This document shows, one piece after another, positions 1 to 8,296 of a stretch of 64,000 nucleotides of DNA (its first letter is position 1; each line of letters begins with the position of its first letter). The translations under genes and the position numbers were made by a program. Origin of the DNA: Desulfuromonadales bacterium (lineage in GTDB: Bacteria > Desulfobacterota > Desulfuromonadia > Desulfuromonadales > BM103); assembly GCA_030145205.1 (NCBI GenBank), contig JAQYVZ010000003.1, forward strand, positions 102,927 through 166,926, in the 5' to 3' direction. The notes under the pieces are model-generated. The model saw only the letters and a list, made by a program, of their open reading frames with translations. It searched no databases and had not been told where the DNA came from.

Positions 1-644
1 CCCTGATCCCTCTTGAAGAGCTCCCCGCCCAAGCCCAATCGATGCTCTGCCTGAAATGCCATTCCGCCGCATCGACGCCGATCCTGCACAACTGGACGGC
101 GAGCACGCATGCCAACAACGACGTCAGCTGCTTCGATTGCCACCAGTTGCACAAAGGCCCGCAGCAGAAAGTCGATCGGCATGAACAGGAGCAGATCTGC
201 TTCAGCTGTCACCAGGAAGTGCGCATGCAGTTTGCCCAGTTCTCTCACCACCCGCTGCATCAGAAGGTGGTCTGTTCCGACTGCCACAATTCGCACGGTG
301 GTACCCAGGAAAAATCCCTGTTGGGCAGTACGACCCGGGAGGTCTGCACACGCTGCCACATGGAATACCAGGGACCTTTTGTGTACGAGCATGCCGACAT
401 CACAGAAGACTGCATCACGTGCCACGTTCCGCATGGATCGCCTAACAAGCCACTGCTGCAAGTCAGCCAGCCGTTCCTTTGTTTACAGTGCCACACGGGA
501 CACCTGAGCAGCCACTACGAGGAAACGCTCGATAGTCTGGCAGGCAAGCAGGCGTTTTACAATCGCTGCACCGATTGTCACTCCGCCATCCACGGGACCG
601 ATATCCCTTCGGCCCACGGTCGCGGCTCTTTTATTGCCCGCTGA
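1..644 (+). CDS. Multiheme c-type cytochrome, 5' end outside window (DmsE/MtrA-like)
   Basis: The frame is open back to the first base of the window, so the N-terminus and signal peptide are missing; the first internal ATG is at 42. The visible part has eight CxxCH heme motifs (CLKCH, CFDCH, CFSCH, CSDCH, CTRCH, CITCH, CLQCH, CTDCH) spaced 20-35 residues apart, the pattern of the doubled-CXXCH periplasmic decaheme proteins (DmsE/MtrA/PioA). Such proteins carry electrons from the periplasm into an outer-membrane porin. The next gene, 26 bases downstream on the same strand, is a large outer-membrane beta-barrel, which fits a porin-cytochrome conduit. The total heme number cannot be told from here; 10 or more is likely. 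Which metal or terminal acceptor it serves is unknown. Confidence 0.88.
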   Translation, partial: LIPLEELPAQAQSMLCLKCHSAASTPILHNWTASTHANNDVSCFDCHQLHKGPQQKVDRHEQEQICFSCHQEVRMQFAQFSHHPLHQKVVCSDCHNSHGGTQEKSLLGSTTREVCTRCHMEYQGPFVYEHADITEDCITCHVPHGSPNKPLLQVSQPFLCLQCHTGHLSSHYEETLDSLAGKQAFYNRCTDCHSAIHGTDIPSAHGRGSFIAR

Positions 645-670
645 CGGAATCGGAACCAAGGACTGATTTC

Positions 671-2719
671 ATGTTCAAGGTCGACATTGCACATTTTTCC
701 GGACTGAGCCGACTCCTGATCGCGACGGGACTTATGTGCCTTACTGCGGCAACCCCGCTGTGGGCCAACATGGAAGAATCGTTTGAACAAGACTCTCACC
801 AGATCGAGACCAGCATCGGCTATCGCGGCGTCAGTATCGACGATCACGCGGGACGTGCCAAAGAATATGACAGCCTGATCTCTAGCCCCACGTTTGACCT
901 TGTCTACCGGGGCAGCTGCTCGTACAGCGAAAACTTTGTGGATGTCCACTATCTGAACGACAAGGACTATTATCTCGAAACCGACTTCAATATCCGTTCG
1001 CGGGTTCGCGTCCGTTTTTTGAACGAACGACTCTACCATGCCCTGGATCATTTCCCCTATGACACCGCGAGCGATCCGGAGGCCAGGTCAGACGTGATCT
1101 TCGACGGGAATCTGCGGGTCAACTACACGGATCAAGACCCTGGCAAGGACTACTTCCTGCAGGTTGACCAAACGGAAGCGTTTGTGCGTTACAAATTCCC
1201 TGACTACCCAGCACATGCCAGCATCAAGTACTGGCGCTGGGAGAAGAAAGGTTCCCGGCAGCTGCGCTATGTCAATGAAGACTGCACGAGCTGCCACATG
1301 CAGAGCCGCACCCTGCAAGTCGACCAGGTCACCGAAGAGGTCACTGCCGGCGTTGATGCGCACCTCGGCCTTGTCGACCTGATCTTCGAGCAGGTAGTCC
1401 GCACCTCCCGGAACAAGGCCGCCACCCCGGTTGATTCTTTTGGACTGAGTAGAGGCCGGCGAGACCCGGGGGAATACCAGCATGATGACGCGCCCGACGC
1501 CAGCTTCACGCAAAGCACACTGAAAACGCACACGACACTCGGCGGCGGCTTTGTTGCCAGCGCCAGCGCTGCCATCGGCAAACGTGAAAACGAATCCTCC
1601 CTGCAGGATGTCTCGTCTTCTAATGCGGAAACCGACTTCCGCAAACTCACTGCTGATACAACTTACTTCCCCTCGAAACATTGGACCCTGAATCTGCGCT
1701 ACCGGAGGCTTGATCTTAATCAGGACAACCCCTCCTATATTGAAATGGATGGGGCCATCAAGTCGCCCTTTGCCGTGCGGGAAAGTCTCGATCTGGAGCG
1801 CAGTTACTACGAAGCGTCCCTCAGCTACCGCCCCTCAGCTCGACTGACCCTGAAGGGCAACTACCATCGGGAGGACATCCACCGCAGCAACACCAATGGC
1901 CCGGTTGACAGCGTCATCGACCCCTATTGGGAGCTGCCTGAGGATGAAACGATTCAGAAGGCCCGGTTGACCGTTTCGGCACGTTTTCTGAAAAAGAATG
2001 CCTTAAAGTTGCAAGGCTGGTACGAATATCAGACCTCGGACGACCCTGCTTACAGCATTTCTATCGAAGAGGGTCAAACCCTGTATCTCAGTGCCATCTA
2101 TCGCCACAACCCCCGCTGGGGTGGAACCCTCAGTGCTCGTTTCAGAGAATTGAGAAACACCGGCTACCGTTCCAGCCAGTTTGATGAGACAGACACGCTC
2201 TTGTACGTCGACCAGGATCGCAAGCAATGGCAACACAATGCCAGCATGGGCCTCTGGTTCATCCCCCGGGAAGGCGTGTCATTCGATGTCAATTACGGCT
2301 ACCTTGGCTCTCACATCGAGCAGGACCTTCTGTATGGTCATACAGCCCCATCCTACGCCATTGAAGATCAGGCAGATTACCGTCAGACGGTGCACACCCT
2401 CTCGGCCGGCGTCAACTGGCAGATCTCGCAACAGATAAACTGTCGCCTCGAAGGCTATCAGATCCTCTCCAAGGCGAAATTTTCGCCCGATTTCCCAACG
2501 GAAACGCTTGCAATCGGCGTAGCCTCCAACGACGACCTTGAAGAGGTCAGCCAGGTCGACTTGCAGCAGAAGGGTCTCAAAGGTCGCGTCGACTGGAAGT
2601 TCAATGAGCAGTGGCGTGCCAACCTCGAAATGACCTTGGACGATTATGAGGACAAAGACAGCGATCTGTTCGACGGTACGGTCGAAACCTGTATGGTCAA
2701 CCTGACCCGTTCCTGGTAA
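671..2719 (+). CDS. Outer-membrane beta-barrel of a porin-cytochrome conduit, with one internal CxxCH
   Basis: 682 residues from the ATG at 671. That start is preferred to the in-frame ATG at 575 (inside the cytochrome gene) because it directly opens a signal peptide (hydrophobic core IATGLMCL, cleavage near ATPLWA) and follows an AAGGA-type ribosome site. The mature protein is rich in alternating aromatic/polar stretches (for example TLNLRYRRLDLN, YEASLSYRPSARL), ends in Trp, and shows no soluble-domain signature, as in MtrB/PioB-type barrels. Unusually it carries a CTSCH heme-binding motif at about residues 205-209. Together with the preceding cytochrome it probably forms a transmembrane electron conduit. 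The pairing is inferred from adjacency. Confidence 0.75.
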   Translation: MFKVDIAHFSGLSRLLIATGLMCLTAATPLWANMEESFEQDSHQIETSIGYRGVSIDDHAGRAKEYDSLISSPTFDLVYRGSCSYSENFVDVHYLNDKDYYLETDFNIRSRVRVRFLNERLYHALDHFPYDTASDPEARSDVIFDGNLRVNYTDQDPGKDYFLQVDQTEAFVRYKFPDYPAHASIKYWRWEKKGSRQLRYVNEDCTSCHMQSRTLQVDQVTEEVTAGVDAHLGLVDLIFEQVVRTSRNKAATPVDSFGLSRGRRDPGEYQHDDAPDASFTQSTLKTHTTLGGGFVASASAAIGKRENESSLQDVSSSNAETDFRKLTADTTYFPSKHWTLNLRYRRLDLNQDNPSYIEMDGAIKSPFAVRESLDLERSYYEASLSYRPSARLTLKGNYHREDIHRSNTNGPVDSVIDPYWELPEDETIQKARLTVSARFLKKNALKLQGWYEYQTSDDPAYSISIEEGQTLYLSAIYRHNPRWGGTLSARFRELRNTGYRSSQFDETDTLLYVDQDRKQWQHNASMGLWFIPREGVSFDVNYGYLGSHIEQDLLYGHTAPSYAIEDQADYRQTVHTLSAGVNWQISQQINCRLEGYQILSKAKFSPDFPTETLAIGVASNDDLEEVSQVDLQQKGLKGRVDWKFNEQWRANLEMTLDDYEDKDSDLFDGTVETCMVNLTRSW

Positions 2720-2813
2720 GCGTCCCGGTTCATCAGCAGTGTCAGGCACGCCGACTGGCGGAATTCATTGACAACCCACTGACATTTCGCTAGAGTTTTC
2801 CCTAACATAAGTA

Positions 2814-2938
2814 CGTCTTTATCCAGAGTGGCGGAGGGATTGGCCCGACGATGCCACAGCAACCGGTCTGCTGAAGCGACAGCATCAGCAGATGCCAGGT
2901 GCTAATTCCTACCCCCGAATGGGGGAGAGATGAGGACG
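2814..2938 (+). promoter_or_regulatory. SAM-I riboswitch (S box) upstream of metX
   Basis: The segment has the conserved S-box landmarks in order: ATCCAGAGTGGCGGAGGGA, GATGCCACAGCAACC, GTGCTAATTCCTACCC and GAGAGATGAGGA. The P1 helix closes fully: 2814-2823 pairs with 2929-2938 over 10 bp with two G-U pairs. A P4 hairpin (ACCCCCGAATGGGGG) is visible near the 3' side. The next element downstream is a rho-independent terminator, so binding of S-adenosylmethionine should stop transcription before metX. Confidence 0.95.
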
Positions 2939-2973
2939 GAACCTGCAGCGTCTTGGTCAATCTGTCTCTGCAT

Positions 2974-3008
2974 GGTCCCTTCTCACTCTTTGGGAAGGGA
3001 CCTTTTTA
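2974..3008 (+). terminator. Riboswitch-controlled intrinsic terminator of metX
   Basis: GGTCCCTTC (from 2974) pairs with GGAAGGGACC (ending 3002), followed by five T and then ATT, just ahead of the metX ribosome site. Its position between the SAM-I aptamer and the gene makes it the expression platform. Confidence 0.92.
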
Positions 3009-3019
3009 TTGGAGCGCTC

Positions 3020-4147
3020 ATGACCGGGTCGGTTGGTCTTGTCACAACCCAAATCGCTGAATTCGACACCGAACTTCAGCTCGAAAGCGGTCGGCTGCTG
3101 GGTCCGATTGCCCTGGCGTACGAAACCTATGGGACCTTGAGCCCGGCCAGGGACAACGCCATCTGGGTCGCCCACGCCTGGACCGGCGATGCCCACGCCG
3201 CAGGCAAGCTCAGCGCCGACGACCGCCGCTCCGGCTGGTGGGACGACATGATCGGCCCCGGCAAGGTGCTGGACACCGACCGCTTTTTCGTCATCTGCTC
3301 AAACGTGATCGGCTCCTGCTTCGGATCGACCGGTCCGACCAGCATCAACCCGCGCACCGGCAAACCGTACAACCTGTCTTTTCCAGTGATCATGGTGCGC
3401 GACATGGTGCGCGCCCAGCAGTTGCTGCTCGACCACCTCGGCATCGACCAAGTGCTGACCGTCATCGGCGGCAGCATGGGAGCGATGCAGGCTCTGGAGT
3501 GGGCGGTCCATTATCCGGAGCGCACCCGCTCGATCATTCCAATCGCCGGCTCCGGCTGCCAATCGCCGATGGCTGTCTCGCTGAACACGGTAGCCCGCCA
3601 GGCAATCTACAACGACCCCTTGTGGCGGAAGGGCAACTACAAACCGGAACACCCTCCGGCTGATGGTCTGGCCCTGGCGCGCTCAATCGGCCACATTTCG
3701 TTCCTGTCAGATGAGTCGATGCACCTCAAGTTCGGCCGCCGCTTCTCGGTTCGCGACGGCATCTTCGACTTTTTCGGGCAGTACGAAGTCGAGCGCTACC
3801 TCGAATACAACGGTCGGAATTTCGTCGACCGTTTCGACACCAACAGCTTCCTCTACCTGGCTAAGGCGCTCGACCTGTACGACGTCGCCTGGGGCTTCGA
3901 TGGCCTCGCAGAGGCGATTTCCCATATCAGCTGCGCCTCTCTCTGGTTTGCGTTCACCTCAGACTGGCTCTACCCCCCCTACCAGACGGAGGTGGTGGTC
4001 AAGGAGCTCGAAGCCCAAGGTAAACTGGTCGAATATCACTTGATCGAATCGGATTACGGCCACGACTCCTTCCTGGTTGAACCGGAAAAATTCACGCCGA
4101 AAGTTGTGGACTTTCTTGACCGACTCACAGGTGGACAGAGGACCTGA
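3020..4147 (+). CDS. metX: Homoserine O-acetyltransferase
   Basis: 375 residues, an alpha/beta hydrolase-fold acyltransferase that acetylates (or succinylates) L-homoserine in methionine synthesis. The catalytic triad is readable: Ser152 in the elbow [12 protein letters not shown], Asp315 in TSDWLYPPY and His348 in [17 protein letters not shown] near residue 98-106 is also typical. The start at 3020 is chosen because GGAG precedes it and an earlier in-frame ATG at 2930 lies inside the riboswitch P1 helix and upstream of the terminator. The SAM-I riboswitch ties expression to the end product of the pathway. The acyl donor cannot be told from sequence alone. Confidence 0.95.
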   Translation: MTGSVGLVTTQIAEFDTELQLESGRLLGPIALAYETYGTLSPARDNAIWVAHAWTGDAHAAGKLSADDRRSGWWDDMIGPGKVLDTDRFFVICSNVIGSCFGSTGPTSINPRTGKPYNLSFPVIMVRDMVRAQQLLLDHLGIDQVLTVIGGSMGAMQALEWAVHYPERTRSIIPIAGSGCQSPMAVSLNTVARQAIYNDPLWRKGNYKPEHPPADGLALARSIGHISFLSDESMHLKFGRRFSVRDGIFDFFGQYEVERYLEYNGRNFVDRFDTNSFLYLAKALDLYDVAWGFDGLAEAISHISCASLWFAFTSDWLYPPYQTEVVVKELEAQGKLVEYHLIESDYGHDSFLVEPEKFTPKVVDFLDRLTGGQRT

Positions 4148-4270
4148 CGCGCTCTTTATAACCCGTCCCACCCCTGGATTTCCGCCGGCAGATTCTGTTG
4201 ACTTCAAACGCCTTTTCGGGTTATCTATTAAAGATAGAATTTATGTTTTTTTGAGGGGGCGGAGGAAACG

Positions 4271-4318
4271 ATGCCCTTGACCAACCACCAGGCCTCGGAG
4301 AACCACAAGCCGCTGTAG
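4271..4318 (+). CDS. Possible 15-residue leader-type peptide, unknown
   Basis: A GGAGG lies 5 bases ahead of an ATG that opens the 15-codon frame MPLTNHQASENHKPL, whose stop codon is inside the base of a strong terminator hairpin. It is a free-standing unit between metX and a small conserved-looking gene. It may be a tiny peptide, a small-RNA gene or chance; the good ribosome site and immediate terminator are the only support. Confidence 0.3.
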   Translation: MPLTNHQASENHKPL

Positions 4319-4350
4319 CTGACATCACGTCAGGCAGCGGTTTTTTGTTT
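4310..4350 (+). terminator. Intrinsic terminator
   Basis: CCGCTG (4310-4315) pairs with CAGCGG (4335-4340), with an inner CTGAC/GTCAG helix and a short loop, followed by TTTTTTGTTTTT. It ends the short transcription unit that contains the 15-codon frame and possibly metX. Confidence 0.88.
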
Positions 4351-4456
4351 TTCTCCAGACACCGGTTTCAGGGACACTGCATAGCGACACCACCCGAGTG
4401 GCACCAGGATGTTTGCGCCACTCAAGCAGCGGGGAAGGTTCCTCGCGGAGGTCAAC

Positions 4457-4705
4457 ATGCCCGAACGAATTATCCGCAAACAGGAAGGCGAGCGTCACAT
4501 CGAGGCGATTTTTCCGGACGGCACTGCCCACCATGTTCTGCCGCGCGTGCTTGATGTGCTGCTGGAAAACAACAGTGTCGCCAGATTTAGACGCGTGAGC
4601 GGCTGGGTTACAGTCGGCCTCGATCCGATCCGGGCCAAACGCAGAAGCGATGTTTGCCCGCTCTACTATGGTCCAGAACGACGTGCGATGCGCTGGGCCG
4701 TTTAA
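4457..4705 (+). CDS. Small conserved-looking protein with C-terminal YxGPERR motif
   Basis: 82 residues from the ATG at 4457, which follows GGAGGTCAAC; an earlier in-frame ATG at 4409 has no such site. The protein starts MPERIIRKQEGERHIEAIF, is basic, has no membrane segment, and ends near CPLYYGPERRAMRW. It resembles a family of small Geobacter proteins of unknown role (I recall a GSU3473-like family, not certain). The GPERR tail resembles a motif often seen next to PilZ or GGDEF domains, which is only suggestive. A hairpin (GAGTGGC/GCCACTC) lies just upstream at 4397-4424. Confidence 0.6.
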   Translation: MPERIIRKQEGERHIEAIFPDGTAHHVLPRVLDVLLENNSVARFRRVSGWVTVGLDPIRAKRRSDVCPLYYGPERRAMRWAV

Positions 4706-4747
4706 CCTGCGTTGATTGTTGCCAACACGAACGCGTCTCGAAGAACG

Positions 4748-4930
4748 TTACTTCTTTTTCTTCTCGTCAAACAAATCCATCTGTGTGTAGCGGTGTTTTT
4801 CCACCTTGAACGGCAGGGGGTAGTAACGGGGACATTCCACCAGCAGGCTGCTCACCGGCTGTTTGCAGGGTCGCAGGCATTTGATGCAGAGCGGGTTGAG
4901 ATTCTTGTCGGACGTGTCAATTGCGTTCAT
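4748..4930 (-). CDS. Cys-rich mini-protein translationally coupled to mnmH
   Basis: 60 residues. Its ATG overlaps the mnmH stop codon in an ATGA (4927-4930), so it is very likely translated from the same mRNA. It has a CIKCLRPC cluster at residues 15-22 and a fourth Cys in VECPRYY, a spacing that could bind zinc or an iron-sulfur cluster, and ends with a Lys run. I do not recognise the family. The coupling to a selenouridine synthase hints at a tRNA-modification or selenium link, but that is inference from position. Confidence 0.65.
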   Translation of the reverse strand: MNAIDTSDKNLNPLCIKCLRPCKQPVSSLLVECPRYYPLPFKVEKHRYTQMDLFDEKKKK

Positions 4931-5988
4931 TGTTCTTGTTCCACGACATCCCGGGCAAGGATCTTCTGAATGGCCTCCTGCAACGCTCGCAGATCCCCGT
5001 CAGGATTCCGGATTTCGACTTCGATTCGTCGTTCGGGCAGGGTGTGCCGGTAGAGTGGGTCATAATAGCGCACCATGAGTTCACGTACCAGATCTTGCCA
5101 ACGCCCCGCCTCAAGCAGACCCTCCAGCTCAGCAATCGTCTCCTTGCCCAAACGCTCTTTGAGAGCCCGCAGCGGTCCAAGAAAAGCCTCTTTCAGTTCA
5201 GAGCCGACAGGGTAGTCCGCCAGGATATTGTCGACCCGGAGTTCCAGAGGCGCATTGATCCAGATTGAAACTTCGCGCTGCAGCGATTCATACAGACGCG
5301 GCGGCTGTACCAGCCGACCGATATGCCGGCTTTCCCCTTCCGTTACGACATAATCCTGCACACCAAGGTGCCTCAACTGATCCCACAGCAGGGACTCAAA
5401 CATTTTTTGTGACGGTTGCTCCGCCAGGCCGAGATTACCAAAGGCGCTGCCGCGGTGGTTGGCGAAGCCTTCCAGGTCGAGGATCGGTCGCCCGGCCTCT
5501 TGTAAACGATGCAACAAAGCCGTTTTGCCGACGCCGGTCAAACCGCGCAACACAATCATGCGCCCCCAGTCTCCAGTCGCAAAATAGTCGAGGACATGCT
5601 TCCGGAAGACCTTGTGCCCCCCCTGGAGCTGCCGGGCAGGAAGCCCGGCAAGGTCGAGGAATTGGGCCATGGCCCGGCTGCGCATGCCGCCACGCCAGCA
5701 AAAAACCACGACGGGCGGTGAACCTGGCGATTTGGCGGCCATCACCTGGTCGACAAAACCGGGGATTTTGCCGGAGACCAATTTAACACCGAGCTGCCGA
5801 GCCGCCGACTTGCCTTCCTGTTTATACAGCGTGCCTACCTGGCGGCGTTCCTCATCATCAAGCAGGGGAACGTTGACCGCACCCGGAATCGTGGCCTCGG
5901 CAAATTCCGCCGGGCTGCGCGCATCCACGAGCAGGGCCCCCTTGTCTCGTAGAGACAGGGCATCTTGAAGAGAAATCGATAAAGACAT
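4927..5988 (-). CDS. mnmH: tRNA 2-selenouridine synthase
   Basis: 353 residues. It replaces sulfur by selenium at the wobble 2-thiouridine of tRNAs for Lys, Glu and Gln, using selenophosphate (via a geranylated intermediate). Residues 1-130 are a rhodanese domain with the catalytic Cys97 in CWRGGMRS; residues 149-156 (GLTGVGKT) are the P-loop of the C-terminal NTPase-like domain. Length and the Cys position match the family. Its presence means the cell makes selenophosphate, which supports selenocysteine use elsewhere in the window. It is followed by an overlapping Cys-rich small gene. Confidence 0.95.
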   Translation of the reverse strand: MSLSISLQDALSLRDKGALLVDARSPAEFAEATIPGAVNVPLLDDEERRQVGTLYKQEGKSAARQLGVKLVSGKIPGFVDQVMAAKSPGSPPVVVFCWRGGMRSRAMAQFLDLAGLPARQLQGGHKVFRKHVLDYFATGDWGRMIVLRGLTGVGKTALLHRLQEAGRPILDLEGFANHRGSAFGNLGLAEQPSQKMFESLLWDQLRHLGVQDYVVTEGESRHIGRLVQPPRLYESLQREVSIWINAPLELRVDNILADYPVGSELKEAFLGPLRALKERLGKETIAELEGLLEAGRWQDLVRELMVRYYDPLYRHTLPERRIEVEIRNPDGDLRALQEAIQKILARDVVEQEQ

Positions 5989-6119
5989 CGGGACAACCTT
6001 TCTCGGAGTCTGCCTTTATACTCCAGCAAGGTTCCCGCGACAAGCCCTGATCATGATGAGGAACAGGAAAGCTCCAGCAGGTTGTAAATCGCTTGGCAAA
6101 ATGTAAGGAAAACGGGTTT

Positions 6120-6962
6120 CTAGCCTTGGGCCTGGTAGAATTCAGACGCAGGTTCGGCCGCAGGGACACTCAATGCCGGCAGATGCTCAGGAACCCGGGC
6201 ACAATCCAGGTTACGGCTCAAATCCGTTTTGGTCAGCACTCCGACAATCTTGTTCAGACTGTCGCGCACCAGCAACCGCCGAACCGACTTTTTTTTCATC
6301 AGGCTGATGGCCTGAACGGGATGTGCAGAATCGGCAATTTCAACCACGGGAGACAGCGACACCTCACCGAGGTGACTCATTCCAAGGTCCTGTCCACTGG
6401 TCACCAGCTGGACGACATTTTTTTCCGTAAAAAACCCGACCGGCCCCTGTTTGTCGGCGACCAGGATGCCGCTGACGGCATGTCGTGCCATCAATGAGAG
6501 CGCGTATCTTGCCGTGGTTTCAGGAGAGGTCTGCCAGACTTTACGCGACATCAAATCCACGACAGCGAGTTCTTCCGGAAGCACCCTGCGATCCAGGGCT
6601 TGTACCAGCGTTGTTTGGGTAAACAGGCCCGCCACACGGCCCTGTCGATCAACGATAACCAGGTGTCGGACGGGGTGGTCCCGAAAAATTTCGCAGGCCT
6701 CGACCAGGGTGATCCCTTGCGCAGCGGTGACCACCTCTTTATTCATGACCTGTCTGACCGTAAGACCCGGCTGTCCGAGCATCCAGTTGGCAGCGAAGAC
6801 GACATCCCGCTCCGTCAGGAGACCAACCGGTTTCTCCCCGGACAAGACCACCAGCGAACCGATCTTCTTCGCAGACATCAATGCCAGACTGTCAAGAACC
6901 GAGCTCTCCGCATCAACGGTGACAACCGGACTCAACGTGCGCCGACCAATGGTAGAACGCAT
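6120..6962 (-). CDS. Protein of four CBS domains (two Bateman modules)
   Basis: 280 residues made almost wholly of CBS repeats: about 1-60, 68-125, 133-190 and 200-255, each with the typical hydrophobic-G-(L/I)-hydrophobic-T-(E/K)-x-D pattern (KPVGLLTERDV, RVAGLFTQTTL, GPVGFFTEKNV, KIVGVLTKTDL). Such stand-alone proteins bind adenine nucleotides and act as energy or signal sensors. A good ribosome site (AAAGGAG) precedes the ATG. No enzyme domain is attached, so the partner is unknown. Confidence 0.88.
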   Translation of the reverse strand: MRSTIGRRTLSPVVTVDAESSVLDSLALMSAKKIGSLVVLSGEKPVGLLTERDVVFAANWMLGQPGLTVRQVMNKEVVTAAQGITLVEACEIFRDHPVRHLVIVDRQGRVAGLFTQTTLVQALDRRVLPEELAVVDLMSRKVWQTSPETTARYALSLMARHAVSGILVADKQGPVGFFTEKNVVQLVTSGQDLGMSHLGEVSLSPVVEIADSAHPVQAISLMKKKSVRRLLVRDSLNKIVGVLTKTDLSRNLDCARVPEHLPALSVPAAEPASEFYQAQG

Positions 6963-7311
6963 TACAGCTCCTTTGGCAATTACGCCGTGGGCTCATGTCA
7001 AAAGGAAGCCCCTCCAGGCAGGCCCAAAAAAATCACATCCAGATCTTTGCAAGAAATGCAAATTCGGTTCCATCAATTACTACGATCTGCTAACAAATCT
7101 CTGCAACGCACCTGTGACCACCAGTAAAAACAGGACAGATCTTACGAATTACGCAAGAATGGCGGGTAATCCCCGCTGTAAAAGAGGATAATTTGAGGGG
7201 AAGTACGGCAAAAAAAGCACGGAATTTCGGGCATTCCACCCCACTTGCCGGGGAAAACACCGCGAAACAACGGAGAAGGGAACGTCTAATTACGGACCAG
7301 CCCGGCCCGCT
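6963..7311. other. Intergenic region of about 350 bp
   Basis: Between the CBS gene start and the macrodomain gene stop, both on the minus strand. It holds the CBS gene ribosome site. A weak hairpin followed by a T run on the minus strand (about 7216-7243) could end the macrodomain transcript. I see no convincing gene, RNA or repeat. Confidence 0.5.
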
Positions 7312-7830
7312 TCAATCTTGGAAGGAGACTGTCAACGCGGCCTGGTAAACGGCGCGGTCCTGTTCAGAAAAACAGGCAAACAGCACCTGCATCTGCGGAT
7401 GGGCTTCGAGAAAAGCTGTTACTTCGCGCAGGGCGATGCGACTCGCCCGTTCAATCGGGAAGCGGTAGACCCCTGTGCTGATCGAGGGAAAAGCGATGCT
7501 CTCGAGTTCGTGATCGAACGCCAGTTGCAGACTGTTTCGATAGCAACCGGCCAGCAGAGTGTCTTCGTTGCGTTGTCCCCCGTGCCAGACAGGACCGACC
7601 GTATGGATCACATGCCGTGCGGGCAAAGCGTAACCCCGCGTGATTTTCGCCTCACCGGTCGGGCAGCCATGCAGGGTCCGACATTCTGCCAGAAGTTCGG
7701 GGCCTGCGGCTCTGTGGATCGCTCCATCAACGCCGCCGCCGCCGAGCAGCGAATTATTGGCTGCGTTGACAATCGCATCGACCTGTAAGGTGGTAATATC
7801 TGCATGCAGGACCCGGACATCCATAGGCAC
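7312..7830 (-). CDS. Macrodomain protein, O-acetyl-ADP-ribose deacetylase type
   Basis: 172 residues forming a single macrodomain of the YmdB/MacroD class. Signature stretches are [18 protein letters not shown] (residues about 20-37, with the catalytic-type Asn and Asp), the central HTVGPVW and the [10 protein letters not shown] phosphate-binding loop. Family members hydrolyse O-acetyl-ADP-ribose or remove ADP-ribose from proteins. It lies downstream of the symporter and a small membrane gene on the same strand, 24 bases after the latter, and may be co-transcribed. Confidence 0.92.
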   Translation of the reverse strand: MPMDVRVLHADITTLQVDAIVNAANNSLLGGGGVDGAIHRAAGPELLAECRTLHGCPTGEAKITRGYALPARHVIHTVGPVWHGGQRNEDTLLAGCYRNSLQLAFDHELESIAFPSISTGVYRFPIERASRIALREVTAFLEAHPQMQVLFACFSEQDRAVYQAALTVSFQD

Positions 7831-7854
7831 CTCCTGGGCAGGATGACAACAGCG

Positions 7855-8247
7855 TCAAGATGCCTGCGCGGGTTCTTCCAGCAGTCGACCGATCAGCAGG
7901 CCGACGGTCAAGCCGTAGAAACCACCGCAAGCACCGGTAAGTGCCAGCGCCATAACCGGCGCAGCATCGACAAGCGTGCCGGCAAACACGCCGCAGGCCA
8001 GGCCAACCGCTGCCAACAGCAATCCACCAGTCTGCATTCTGCCCTTCCTGGCAATCCACCAGCCGGCAACAGCCCAGACCAGAACAGCATGTGCCGCATA
8101 TTCACTCAACAGAAGACGGGCCCAGAAGGCGTCTGTCAGACCGCTCACCGCCATGACGGACGGTAGCATCATACTGGTCAGGCTGAGAGCCGCAGCACCG
8201 CAAAGGAACGCTCCAATGACTTGCCTGAGAAAAGGATTGACGAACAT
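7855..8247 (-). CDS. Small polytopic membrane protein
   Basis: 130 residues with four hydrophobic helices (near VIGAFLCGAAALSL, AAHAVLVWAVAGWW, GLLLAAVGLACGVFAG and ALTGACGGFYGLTVGLLIG). The start at 8247 has a GAGGGG site; an alternative ATG at 8304 overlaps the symporter stop and would add 19 residues. The family is not recognised. Position directly after the symporter gene suggests an accessory role in transport or simple co-transcription. Confidence 0.72.
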   Translation of the reverse strand: MFVNPFLRQVIGAFLCGAAALSLTSMMLPSVMAVSGLTDAFWARLLLSEYAAHAVLVWAVAGWWIARKGRMQTGGLLLAAVGLACGVFAGTLVDAAPVMALALTGACGGFYGLTVGLLIGRLLEEPAQAS

Positions 8248-8296
8248 GGTCTGACAGCCCCTCGTGGGTTCACGCGCGCCGAAACGGCTCGATAGA

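Noticed and set aside
2930..3019. Upstream ATG as the metX start
   Set aside because: It lies inside the riboswitch P1 helix and before the terminator; 3020 has the ribosome site.
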